Source of the DNA: JAZKDW01 sp040387375
GTDB lineage: Bacteria > Pseudomonadota > Gammaproteobacteria > Burkholderiales > Burkholderiaceae_D
Length of the DNA stretch: 64,000 nt
Direction of reading: 5' to 3'
Assembly (NCBI GenBank): GCA_040387375.1
Contig: JAZKDW010000023.1
Location: 1-64,000, forward strand
This document shows positions 1 through 7,468 of the stretch, piece after piece. How positions within the stretch are numbered: the stretch's first letter is position 1; every line of letters starts with the position of its first letter. The notes under the pieces are model-generated. The model searched no databases. It was given only the letters and a program-made list of their open reading frames with translations, and was not told the DNA's origin. Both the position numbers and the translations under genes were made by a program.

Positions 1-164
1 CGTCGATCGGGTTTCCGCTTTTATGGATAGTCACAAAAATGGATAAAGTCCAGCTTAGAGCATATTCCCGAACCATATGACAAGTGTGGTCAGGGAAAGC
101 AGGCACTGCGCCTGACTGACAGGCTGACTTGATTCAAAGGCTGAAATTCGTTCGTGGCTGAGGA

Positions 165-386
165 TCAGGCAAGCCCCAGCACGCGAATCCGGATGTCACC
201 CAGAGTGACTTCCTGGCCTGCGCGAATCTTGCAGGTCTTGCGCAATTCCACCTTGCCGTCGACAGAGACATCGCCGGTTGCGACCACCATCTTGCCCGCG
301 CCGCCGCTGTCGCAAATGCCAGTTAATTTCAGCAACTGGTTCAGTTCAACATACTCGCCCTGAAGCATGAATTCGATTTTTTGCAT
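165..386 (-). CDS. S4-domain RNA-binding protein (YbcJ-like)
   Basis: A 73-residue protein made almost entirely of one S4 RNA-binding fold. The segment 'LNQLLKLTGICDSGGAGK' followed by 'VSVDGKVELRKTCKIRAGQ' is the usual S4 pattern in which a helix-loop precedes a V-N/D-G-x-x-E-x-R-K strand. Its size and composition fit the YbcJ family of stand-alone S4 proteins, whose exact RNA partner is not established. It is cytosolic, with no signal peptide or membrane segment. It stands alone on the minus strand at the left edge, with 164 bases of featureless sequence downstream. The family call is firm; the biological role is not known. Confidence 0.85.
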   Translation of the reverse strand: MQKIEFMLQGEYVELNQLLKLTGICDSGGAGKMVVATGDVSVDGKVELRKTCKIRAGQEVTLGDIRIRVLGLA

Positions 387-597
387 ATGCGGATTATAAA
401 CCTGGGATGTGAGAGGACCAAGCAGTTACGCGCCAGTCGTCCAGCCTCTTGTGTGAGCTAGCGCACATACGGCAGACAGAATGCGGGTTATCGTTATCCA
501 ACTGGTTCAGCCAGGTGCGGTCGTAAAGACTGCAAGTGCAGAGCAACGCGCCGTAGCAATCAAGTCACGGTGAATTTATTCTAGTAAAGAGGTATAC

Positions 598-1014
598 ATG
601 AAAAACTTACGTCAAATGCTGCTTGCAGCCTCCATTCTGGTTATTGCCACTGCGTCCCAGGCGCAGTCCGTGCGTGCGAACGCCGACGTCAACGTCAATC
701 CGAGCGCGCCAGGCAGCCCGACCGTCACGGTCAGCCCTAACGTGTCGGCTTCCGGCTCCACCGATCCGTATGTGCAGAAACGTGCTGCGGACAAAGTATC
801 CAAGGATGAATACAAGGCTGAAAAACGCGCCGCAAAAACCAAGATGAAAGAAGAAAAGAAAGCCGCAAAAGCCGAATTGAAGAGTGAGAAGAAAGAATCT
901 TCTCAAGTGCGCAATGAAGCTTTGGCCACACCGTCCGCTTCGACAGGTGCTTCCGGCAGCGTGACGACCGGCGCTAGCGCTCCGGCGCCCGTGGTGCCGA
1001 ACGCGACCAAATAA
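598..1014 (+). CDS. small secreted Ala/Lys-rich protein, function unknown
   Basis: 138 residues. The N-terminus has a clear Sec signal (Lys-Arg start, hydrophobic core, likely cleavage after ASQA near residue 22). The mature part has three zones: a Ser/Pro/Val-rich stretch, a strongly charged Lys/Ala/Glu segment at about residues 65-105 that should form a helix or coiled coil, and a Ser/Thr/Ala/Pro-rich tail. No catalytic motif is visible. The start is supported by AGAGG just upstream of the ATG. A long hairpin follows the stop at 1038-1069. Such low-complexity periplasmic proteins are common in Oxalobacteraceae; I do not recognise a named family. Confidence 0.7.
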   Translation: MKNLRQMLLAASILVIATASQAQSVRANADVNVNPSAPGSPTVTVSPNVSASGSTDPYVQKRAADKVSKDEYKAEKRAAKTKMKEEKKAAKAELKSEKKESSQVRNEALATPSASTGASGSVTTGASAPAPVVPNATK

Positions 1015-1037
1015 AAATCGCGTATAGTTCACCCGAT

Positions 1038-1069
1038 CAGGGCGCGCAAGCTTCGGCTTGCGCGCCCTG
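1038..1069 (+). terminator. long GC-rich hairpin after the small secreted protein gene
   Basis: A perfect 14-bp stem (CAGGGCGCGCAAGC at 1038-1051 and its complement at 1056-1069) closes on a TTCG tetraloop and is followed by GGTTTCATTT. The T tract is weak, so termination may be partial. It lies between the + strand gene ending at 1014 and the convergent gene ending at 1093, so it can serve either strand. Confidence 0.65.
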
Positions 1070-1092
1070 GTTTCATTTGCAGGCCAACCGGA

Positions 1093-3390
1093 CTAGGCCG
1101 CGCCGGCCAGAATGACGGACTGCAGCAGGAATTTTTTATCCAGTGTCAACAATTTCTCGAACTCGGCCGGCGGCACGGGTTTGCTGATTAAATATCCCTG
1201 TATCTCGTCACATTGAAGCTGCTGCAGAAAGGATAATTGTTCCTTGGTCTCGACGCCTTCGGCGATGACCTTGAGCCGCAAATTATGCGCAAGTGCAATG
1301 ATCGATGCCACTATCCCGGCGTCGTCAGGATCGAGCGTGATGTCGCGCACGAATGTCTGGTCTATCTTCAGCACATCGATCGGAAAGCGCTTGAGATAAT
1401 TGAGGCTCGAATACCCGGTGCCAAAATCATCCAGCGACAGTCGCACGCCGAGTTTCTTGAATTCGCGCAGGATGCCAACAGTACGCTCGACGTCGGCCAT
1501 CACCAGGCTTTCCGTCAGTTCGATCTCCAGGTACTCCGGCGCGAGCGCCGTTGCATCGAGAACGGCTGCGATTGTCTCGACCAGGTCGCGCTGTACGAAC
1601 TGGCGCGCCGACAGATTCACGGCAACGCGCAGCCCGGTAAATCCAGCGTGTTGCCATGCTGTGTTTTGGGCGCAGGCTGTTCGCAGCACCCATGAACCTA
1701 TTTGCACGATCAGTCCGGTCTCTTCCGCCACGCCGATGAAGCGTGCGGGTGCGATCAGTCCAAGCTCGGGATGCCGCCAGCGGATCAGCGCTTCGGCGCC
1801 GACGATGCGGCCAGTCACCATATCCACCTGCGGCTGATAGTGGAGCAACAACTCGTTGCGCTCGAGAGCCATGCGCAAATCCGCTTCAATACGCAAGCGT
1901 TCGAACGCGCCCTCATTCATCGCCGGCTTGTAGAACTGGTAGTTATTGCGCCCCTTCTGTTTGGCGCGGTACATCGCGATATCCGCATGTTCCACCAGGG
2001 ACTCAGGCGTTTTTCCATCGGTTGGATAAACGGCGATGCCCATGCTGCAGGTCAGCGACAGTTCGTGACCGCTGACCATCAGGGGCTGTGCAATGATGTC
2101 AACGATGCGCTGTATGGTGGCGGCGCTCAAGTGTCCGCCAGCGTTAATTTCAGACAGGACGAGCACAAACTCATCGCCGCCACGGCGGGCGACCGTGTCG
2201 GTTTCGCGAATGGCAGCACGCAGACGTTCTGACGTCATTGTTAAAAATTGGTCGCCAGCCTTGTGGCCGAGACTGTCATTGATGAACTTGAAGTGGTCGA
2301 GGTCGAGGAAGATGACCCACACCAGGTTGCCGGAGCGCGCGGCATACGCAAGCGCTTGCCGCAAGCGATCCTCCAGCAGCGCGCGATTGGGAAGTCCGGT
2401 CAGAACGTCATGATGCGCCAGGTGACGGACCCGCTCCTCGGTCAGTTTGCGTTCGGTGATATCGCGGATGAAGGCGATCGTGGCCTTGCCCTTATCGACC
2501 AGCACGTCGTTGAAGTTGGCCTCGACAGGCAACTCGTTGCCATTTTGATGCAAAGCCAGGCATTCCATCATGCGCCGGCCGGAAGATTCTTCCGCTTTCA
2601 CGGCGTCCAGCCGCAGGCGCGCGAGGTCCATGCCTATGATGGCGTCGGACGGATAGCCGAAAATCGTGGTCATTGCAGGATTTGCATACTGAATCCGGTG
2701 ACTGGCATCGATGACGATCACGCCATCGGAACAGGATTCCCAGATCGTCCGGTAGAAAACTTTACTGCTTTTCATTTTCTGCCGCAATGTGTTGAGATAG
2801 CCGCCCATCCACGCAAACCAGGGCAGGGCGATCGCCACCACCAGCCAACTGACAATCTCGACCGGGATATCCACTTTGTCGGGTTTGATCTGCCAGGCCA
2901 GCGCAACCACCGTCGTATAGGCGGACAGCAGTAAGGCTGCCTGCAGCAGCAAGGCGCGCATCGAATAGCGGAATATGCCCAGCATCAGGATCATCGCAAA
3001 TACGATTGCCACTACACCGCGTGTCTGATCCGATTCATACATGACGTACAGCACGTGTAGGGCAGCCACGCACATCTGCGGCATTGCGAGGCTGGGATCG
3101 GTCGCCCGGAGGTTGAGTCCGAAGCGGAATATCAGGTAAAAGAGGCAGGTGAAAACAAGGATGGAGCCAACGACAGCCATGGCGGCTGTTTCCGGGAAAA
3201 ATTCCAAACCGTAAAGCAGCAATACCAGCAGCGCAAACAGGGTCGACGTCAGGGCGGCAAGGGTAAACCGGTGCAGATGCAGTTCCTGCCGTTTTTCGGC
3301 TCCTGACCCTGCCTCAGCCGGCAAGCTGTTCATGCTGAGCGGATTGTCATTGTCGTGCGCTGTCATCCTGCTTCTTTCGAGAAAGGCCAT
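1093..3390 (-). CDS. membrane PAS-GGDEF-EAL cyclic-di-GMP turnover protein
   Basis: 765 residues. Residues about 40-205 hold five or six hydrophobic segments forming a membrane sensor of no type I can name. A PAS domain follows (about 215-325, 'SDGVIVIDASHRIQYANPAM'). The GGDEF domain (about 335-490) has an intact 'RRGGDEF' active site and an RETD inhibition site five residues upstream. The EAL domain (about 500-745) keeps 'GAEALIRW', 'NLSARQF' and 'DDFGTGYSSL'. Both catalytic halves look competent, so it could make or degrade c-di-GMP. An internal ATG at 3366, preceded by AGAAGCAGG, is an equally plausible start. It is monocistronic, downstream of glnS on the same strand with 162 bases between. 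Confidence 0.88.
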   Translation of the reverse strand: MAFLERSRMTAHDNDNPLSMNSLPAEAGSGAEKRQELHLHRFTLAALTSTLFALLVLLLYGLEFFPETAAMAVVGSILVFTCLFYLIFRFGLNLRATDPSLAMPQMCVAALHVLYVMYESDQTRGVVAIVFAMILMLGIFRYSMRALLLQAALLLSAYTTVVALAWQIKPDKVDIPVEIVSWLVVAIALPWFAWMGGYLNTLRQKMKSSKVFYRTIWESCSDGVIVIDASHRIQYANPAMTTIFGYPSDAIIGMDLARLRLDAVKAEESSGRRMMECLALHQNGNELPVEANFNDVLVDKGKATIAFIRDITERKLTEERVRHLAHHDVLTGLPNRALLEDRLRQALAYAARSGNLVWVIFLDLDHFKFINDSLGHKAGDQFLTMTSERLRAAIRETDTVARRGGDEFVLVLSEINAGGHLSAATIQRIVDIIAQPLMVSGHELSLTCSMGIAVYPTDGKTPESLVEHADIAMYRAKQKGRNNYQFYKPAMNEGAFERLRIEADLRMALERNELLLHYQPQVDMVTGRIVGAEALIRWRHPELGLIAPARFIGVAEETGLIVQIGSWVLRTACAQNTAWQHAGFTGLRVAVNLSARQFVQRDLVETIAAVLDATALAPEYLEIELTESLVMADVERTVGILREFKKLGVRLSLDDFGTGYSSLNYLKRFPIDVLKIDQTFVRDITLDPDDAGIVASIIALAHNLRLKVIAEGVETKEQLSFLQQLQCDEIQGYLISKPVPPAEFEKLLTLDKKFLLQSVILAGAA

Positions 3391-3552
3391 CCTGTGTTGG
3401 CGCGTGCTCTAAAAATGCGCACAAAATTCGATCAATAGCGTAAAGAATGCTATTGATACCACAAAGCAACATTTTCCGATATTGCTATTGGATAGACGCT
3501 CGGGCAGTGTGGGCTGAAACGCAAGTACCGCCGCCGGGTCCTGATGGAATGT

Positions 3553-5295
3553 TTATTTCCCCCAGCTGTCTTTCAGGGTCACTGCGCGATTGAACACCGG
3601 CGCGCCCGGCTTCGAATCGACGCGATCCGCCACAAAATATCCGTGCCGCTCAAACTGGAATTTGTCATCCGGTTGCGCTTTTGCCAAGCCATGCTCCAGG
3701 TAGGCGGTGACAACTTCCTTTGCGTGCGGATTCAGGGACAACTTGAAATCCTTGCCGCCCGCATCCGGGGTCGCATCGGTGAACAGGCGGTCGTACAGGC
3801 GCACTTCGGCCTGCAACGCATGGGCGGCGCTGACCCAGTGGATATTGCCCTTGACCTTGTAATTCGCCGACCCTTCGGTACCGCTCTTGCTGTCCGCGAA
3901 ATAGCTGCAGTGCACCGCTATCACATTGCCGTTTTCATCCTTGTCGCAGCCGGTGCATTCGATCACATAACCATACCGCAGCCGCACCTTGTTGCCGGGG
4001 TAGAGACGGAAATATCCCTTGCTCGGCACTTCCATGAAGTCATCGGCTTCTATCCACAATGTCTTGCTGATCGGGAAAGTGCGTACGCCACGTTCCGGAT
4101 GATGCGGATGGATCGGTGCGCTACATTCGGTCGTCAAATCCTCGGGGAAATTGTCGATGATCAGTTTCAGCGGGCGCAGCACGGCGGTCGCACGCGGCGC
4201 CTTGGCGTCGAGGTCGTCGCGCAAGGCGCCTTCGAGCGTGCTCATGTCGATCCAGCTGTCAGCCTTGGCCACGCCGATCCGTTCGGCAAACAACTGGATC
4301 GCTTCCGGCGTGTAGCCGCGGCGGCGGATGCCAACAATGGTCGGCATGCGCGGGTCGTCCCAGCCGTCGACGATGTTTTCCTCTACCAGTTGCAACAGCT
4401 TGCGTTTGCTGGTGATCGCATAAGTCAGGTTGAGACGCGCGAATTCATATTGATGCGGCAGCGGCTTCTTGAAAAAGCCGCCTTCGGCCAGGCGCTCGAG
4501 GATCCAGTCATAGAACGGGCGATGGTCCTGGAATTCGAGGGTGCAGATCGAGTGTGTGATGTTTTCCAGCGCATCGGAAATAGGATGTGTGTAATCGTAC
4601 ATCGGGTAGATGCACCATTGGTCGCCGGTGCGATGATGGTGCGCATGGCGGATGCGGTAGATGGCCGGGTCGCGCATGTTCATGTTGGGCGAGGCCATGT
4701 CGATTTTCGCGCGCAGGATGTGTTCGCCATCCTTGAATTCGCCTGCTTTCATGCGGCGCAGCAGCGCCAGTGATTCTTGCGCGGTGCGATCGCGGAACGG
4801 CGAGTTCTTGCCCGGTTCGCTGAAGTTGCCGCGGTTGGCGGCCATGTCTTCCGCACTCTGGCTATCGACATAGGCGTGGCCGGCGCTGATCAGATACTCC
4901 GCCATCGCATAGAGCTGGCCGAAATAGTCGCTCGCGTAATACAGATGTTCGTTCTGCTTGTCGTTCCAGTCGAAGCCCAGCCATTTGACGCTGTCGATGA
5001 TGGTATCGACGTATTCCTGCTCTTCCTTGCTCGGGTTGGTGTCATCGAAGCGCAGGTGGCACTGGCCGCCGTAGTCGCGCGCGAGGCCAAAGTTGAGACA
5101 GATCGACTTGGCGTGACCGATGTGCAGGTAACCGTTCGGTTCCGGCGGAAAACGGGTGACGACCGCCGGCAATGGATTGCCGTTGACGTCGGTGCGTCCC
5201 TGATGATTGCCGGCGGCAATGTCCGCTTCAATGATGGCACGCAAAAAATTGGAAGTCGCTGGGGGAGTGGCTGTACTTTTAGTGTCGTTGCTCAT
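3553..5295 (-). CDS. glnS: glutaminyl-tRNA synthetase
   Basis: Charges tRNA-Gln with glutamine in the cytosol. 580 residues from the chosen ATG at 5295. The class I signatures are present: 'PPEPNGYLHIGHAKS' (HIGH) near residue 50, and 'ITSKRKLLQL' in the KMSKR position. The C-terminal anticodon-binding beta-barrels are complete ('SLNPHAKEVVTAYLE', 'FQFERHGYFVADR'). It is slightly longer than the 554-residue E. coli enzyme because of a Thr/Pro-rich N-terminal extension. An upstream in-frame start at 5343 is rejected because a TAAAAT -10-like element (5342-5347, minus strand) overlaps it. Confidence 0.97.
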   Translation of the reverse strand: MSNDTKSTATPPATSNFLRAIIEADIAAGNHQGRTDVNGNPLPAVVTRFPPEPNGYLHIGHAKSICLNFGLARDYGGQCHLRFDDTNPSKEEQEYVDTIIDSVKWLGFDWNDKQNEHLYYASDYFGQLYAMAEYLISAGHAYVDSQSAEDMAANRGNFSEPGKNSPFRDRTAQESLALLRRMKAGEFKDGEHILRAKIDMASPNMNMRDPAIYRIRHAHHHRTGDQWCIYPMYDYTHPISDALENITHSICTLEFQDHRPFYDWILERLAEGGFFKKPLPHQYEFARLNLTYAITSKRKLLQLVEENIVDGWDDPRMPTIVGIRRRGYTPEAIQLFAERIGVAKADSWIDMSTLEGALRDDLDAKAPRATAVLRPLKLIIDNFPEDLTTECSAPIHPHHPERGVRTFPISKTLWIEADDFMEVPSKGYFRLYPGNKVRLRYGYVIECTGCDKDENGNVIAVHCSYFADSKSGTEGSANYKVKGNIHWVSAAHALQAEVRLYDRLFTDATPDAGGKDFKLSLNPHAKEVVTAYLEHGLAKAQPDDKFQFERHGYFVADRVDSKPGAPVFNRAVTLKDSWGK

Positions 5296-5527
5296 GGGTG
5301 TAAGTCTGGAAAATACTTTTGCGGAGTGCAAGATTGCGCACATTTTACCGTAGCGTGATACGCGGCTTGTTTTGAGTCCGGTAAGGTGAGGACAAAACTT
5401 GATATTTATCTAGAAGAGCGAGGACAAAAATCGCTTCAATACAGAATGTAGTCGTTCTGGCAATGCAGTCAAGGGATTTGCCTTGATTCTATCGGGCTGT
5501 GATGAAAATAGCGACGAGGAGAGAAAA

Positions 5528-5947
5528 ATGACGGTGAAACGCGAAGATCTGGCTGCCGCCGCAGCGGAGGGCGTATTGCAATATACGCAAATCGAACCGG
5601 TATTGATTTTCCTGTTGCGGCGGGATGTGCAGATGCACCGGACATCGGCATTCAGGGAGCAGAAGGGCGCGCGTTTCAGCGGCAGACGTGCGCTCTGCTC
5701 TATGGCAGCCATCCTGGCGATCGGCCTGGCGATGGCGCTGGTGGCGTTTCATACCAGGCTGGCGTCCGACGTGCTCGGGATCAGCGGGCTGGTCTGGTTC
5801 ATCACGCTATACGGACTGTTTGCGGTCGCGATGGCCGCCTCGTTCGAGCGCTGGCGCTTCGGGAGCGCGGCCCGCATTGTTTGCACCGCAGTGATCGCGC
5901 TGGCGCCACTGGCCATACTGGCATCGCTCCATGTCAATCTGGCATGA
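5528..5947 (+). CDS. small integral membrane protein, function unknown
   Basis: 139 residues from the ATG at 5528, which has a strong GAGGAGAG ribosome site. The N-terminal 50 residues are cytosolic and charged. Three transmembrane helices follow ('SMAAILAIGLAMALVAFH', 'LGISGLVWFITLYGLFAVAM', 'VCTAVIALAPLAILASLHV'). The protein ends straight after the third helix. I do not recognise the family. It is monocistronic, divergent from glnS and convergent with the next small gene, so context gives no role. Confidence 0.6.
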   Translation: MTVKREDLAAAAAEGVLQYTQIEPVLIFLLRRDVQMHRTSAFREQKGARFSGRRALCSMAAILAIGLAMALVAFHTRLASDVLGISGLVWFITLYGLFAVAMAASFERWRFGSAARIVCTAVIALAPLAILASLHVNLA

Positions 5948-6002
5948 CACCGGACCGGGTTGGCCGGAGCCGGAAATCACCGATACGTTCCCGGGCAGGC
6001 GC

Positions 6003-6413
6003 CTACTTCGATGCCGGGACCAGCGAGATGATATTGCCCCCAATCGAGATCTGGTCCTGTACCCGTTCGATTTCGGCCAGCAGGTTGACCAGCGTTTCCA
6101 GCCATGGGTAGAGGCTGTAGCGTTTTGCCTTGTTCATTTCGGCCAGTTCGGCGATGAACTGCGGCGTCAGGATACGAGGCGCGGTCCGGTTGCAGACACC
6201 GCCATTAAATTGCGCACGCTTGCCGAGGTAGGCGAGAGCACACTGCTGTTTGTACCTGATGACACTGGCATCCTGATTAGGGAAGTCCTTGTCCCGGTAA
6301 CAATTACCGATCTGCTGTTGATAGGCTTTCCAATCACCCTCATGGTTTTCAATTGCCGCCAGGTGGGGGGTGATTGGAGATACTGTGTAGTTCGATTCCA
6401 GTACTGCTGACAT
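6003..6413 (-). CDS. hypothetical cytosolic protein
   Basis: 136 residues with no signal peptide and no membrane helix. It has three scattered cysteines ('GNCYRD', 'QQCALAY', 'GVCNRT'), an aromatic 'KRYSLYPWLETLVNLL' segment, and a helical C-terminal half that ends in a hydrophobic tail. The start is well supported by GGAGG six bases before the ATG. I recognise no family. It stands alone, with 213 bases of non-coding sequence upstream, and converges on the membrane protein gene ending at 5947. Confidence 0.55.
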   Translation of the reverse strand: MSAVLESNYTVSPITPHLAAIENHEGDWKAYQQQIGNCYRDKDFPNQDASVIRYKQQCALAYLGKRAQFNGGVCNRTAPRILTPQFIAELAEMNKAKRYSLYPWLETLVNLLAEIERVQDQISIGGNIISLVPASK

Positions 6414-6626
6414 AGGACCTCCGGCGTTGAGAGATGTTATTGATTTCGGAATAAAGATACGCGAAGGAAAGAAATTAATATGTTCAGTAGCGCACAGAAG
6501 GAGGCTGAAAGTTCTGGTCCCTGGTAAATCACATCCTTTCCCCGGCGCGCCGCGAATACCACATAAGCGTGGGGCAACGTTACACTGTCAGACGACCGGT
6601 TCCCATTAACCCTTTCGATTCGTTGC

Positions 6627-7367
6627 ATGTGGCCCTATCCGACTGTTATCGCGCACCGCGGAGGCGGCAAGCTCGCGCCTGAGAACACGCTGGCAGCCAT
6701 GCGTTGCGGGCTGGCTTTTGGCTTCCAGGGCGTGGAATTTGATGTGATGCTGGCCGCCGATGCGGTGCCGGTGGTGATGCACGACCCGCGCCTGGGGCGT
6801 ACCGTGGCAGGCCGTGGACGGGTGGCCGAGTACACGGCCGCGCAGCTGATGGCGATGGATGCCGGCGCCTGGTTTGACGCCGCCTTTGCGGGTGAGCCGG
6901 TGCCAACTTATGAGCAGGTGCATCAGTTTTGTTCGCAGCATCGCCTCTGGATGAACGTGGAAATCAAACCCGCGCCGGGCGCCGATGAGCAGACCGGGCG
7001 GGTCGTGGCGGAAATGACAACACGCCTGTGCGCCGCCGATGGCGCCTTGCCGCTGCTGTCTTCGTTCTCCCTGCCGGCGCTGCTGGCGGCAAAGAAGGCC
7101 GCGCCCGGCATTCCGCGTGCGTGCCTGTTCGACGTCATCCCCGCGGACTGGCAGGCGCGGCTTACGCTTGCCGGCGCCGTTGCGTTGCACACCAATCATC
7201 GGCATCTGTCACGGACGCAGGCGCAGGCCGTGAAAAAAGCCGGATTCGGCCTGTTTTGCTATACGGTCAACACGCCGGCGCGCGCACGGGAAATCCTCTC
7301 GTGGGGTGTCGATGCGTTTTGCACCGACCGCCTCGACCTGATCGATCCCGGCACCCGGGCGGAATGA
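6627..7367 (+). CDS. ugpQ: glycerophosphodiester phosphodiesterase
   Basis: Hydrolyses glycerophosphodiesters from phospholipid turnover to sn-glycerol 3-phosphate and an alcohol. 246 residues, the size of cytosolic UgpQ. The GDPD signature is complete: 'VIAHRGGGKLAPENTLAAM' at the N-terminus carries the His-Arg and Glu-Asn catalytic and metal residues, 'GVEFDVMLAADAVPVVMHD' carries the metal-binding Glu-x-Asp and second His, and 'NVEIKP' the third acidic ligand. There is no signal peptide, so it acts in the cytosol. No ugp transporter genes are nearby. No clear Shine-Dalgarno precedes the ATG. Confidence 0.92.
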   Translation: MWPYPTVIAHRGGGKLAPENTLAAMRCGLAFGFQGVEFDVMLAADAVPVVMHDPRLGRTVAGRGRVAEYTAAQLMAMDAGAWFDAAFAGEPVPTYEQVHQFCSQHRLWMNVEIKPAPGADEQTGRVVAEMTTRLCAADGALPLLSSFSLPALLAAKKAAPGIPRACLFDVIPADWQARLTLAGAVALHTNHRHLSRTQAQAVKKAGFGLFCYTVNTPARAREILSWGVDAFCTDRLDLIDPGTRAE

Positions 7368-7421
7368 GCGAACTTGCTTTCCGGGTCCGGTTCCGGCCCT
7401 GAATCGGGCAGGGTTATCACG

Positions 7422-7427
7422 TATAAT
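7422..7427 (+). promoter_or_regulatory. -10 element candidate for alaS
   Basis: A perfect TATAAT lies 41 bases before the alaS ATG. No good -35 hexamer is visible at the matching distance, so the call rests on the -10 alone. Confidence 0.4.
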
Positions 7428-7468
7428 CAACGGTTTGCAATGCTTTGCCACTCTACTCGCCCAACCAC

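Noticed and set aside
1..164. Partial gene at the left edge
   Set aside because: No open frame with recognisable coding character enters from the edge; only weak dyads are seen.
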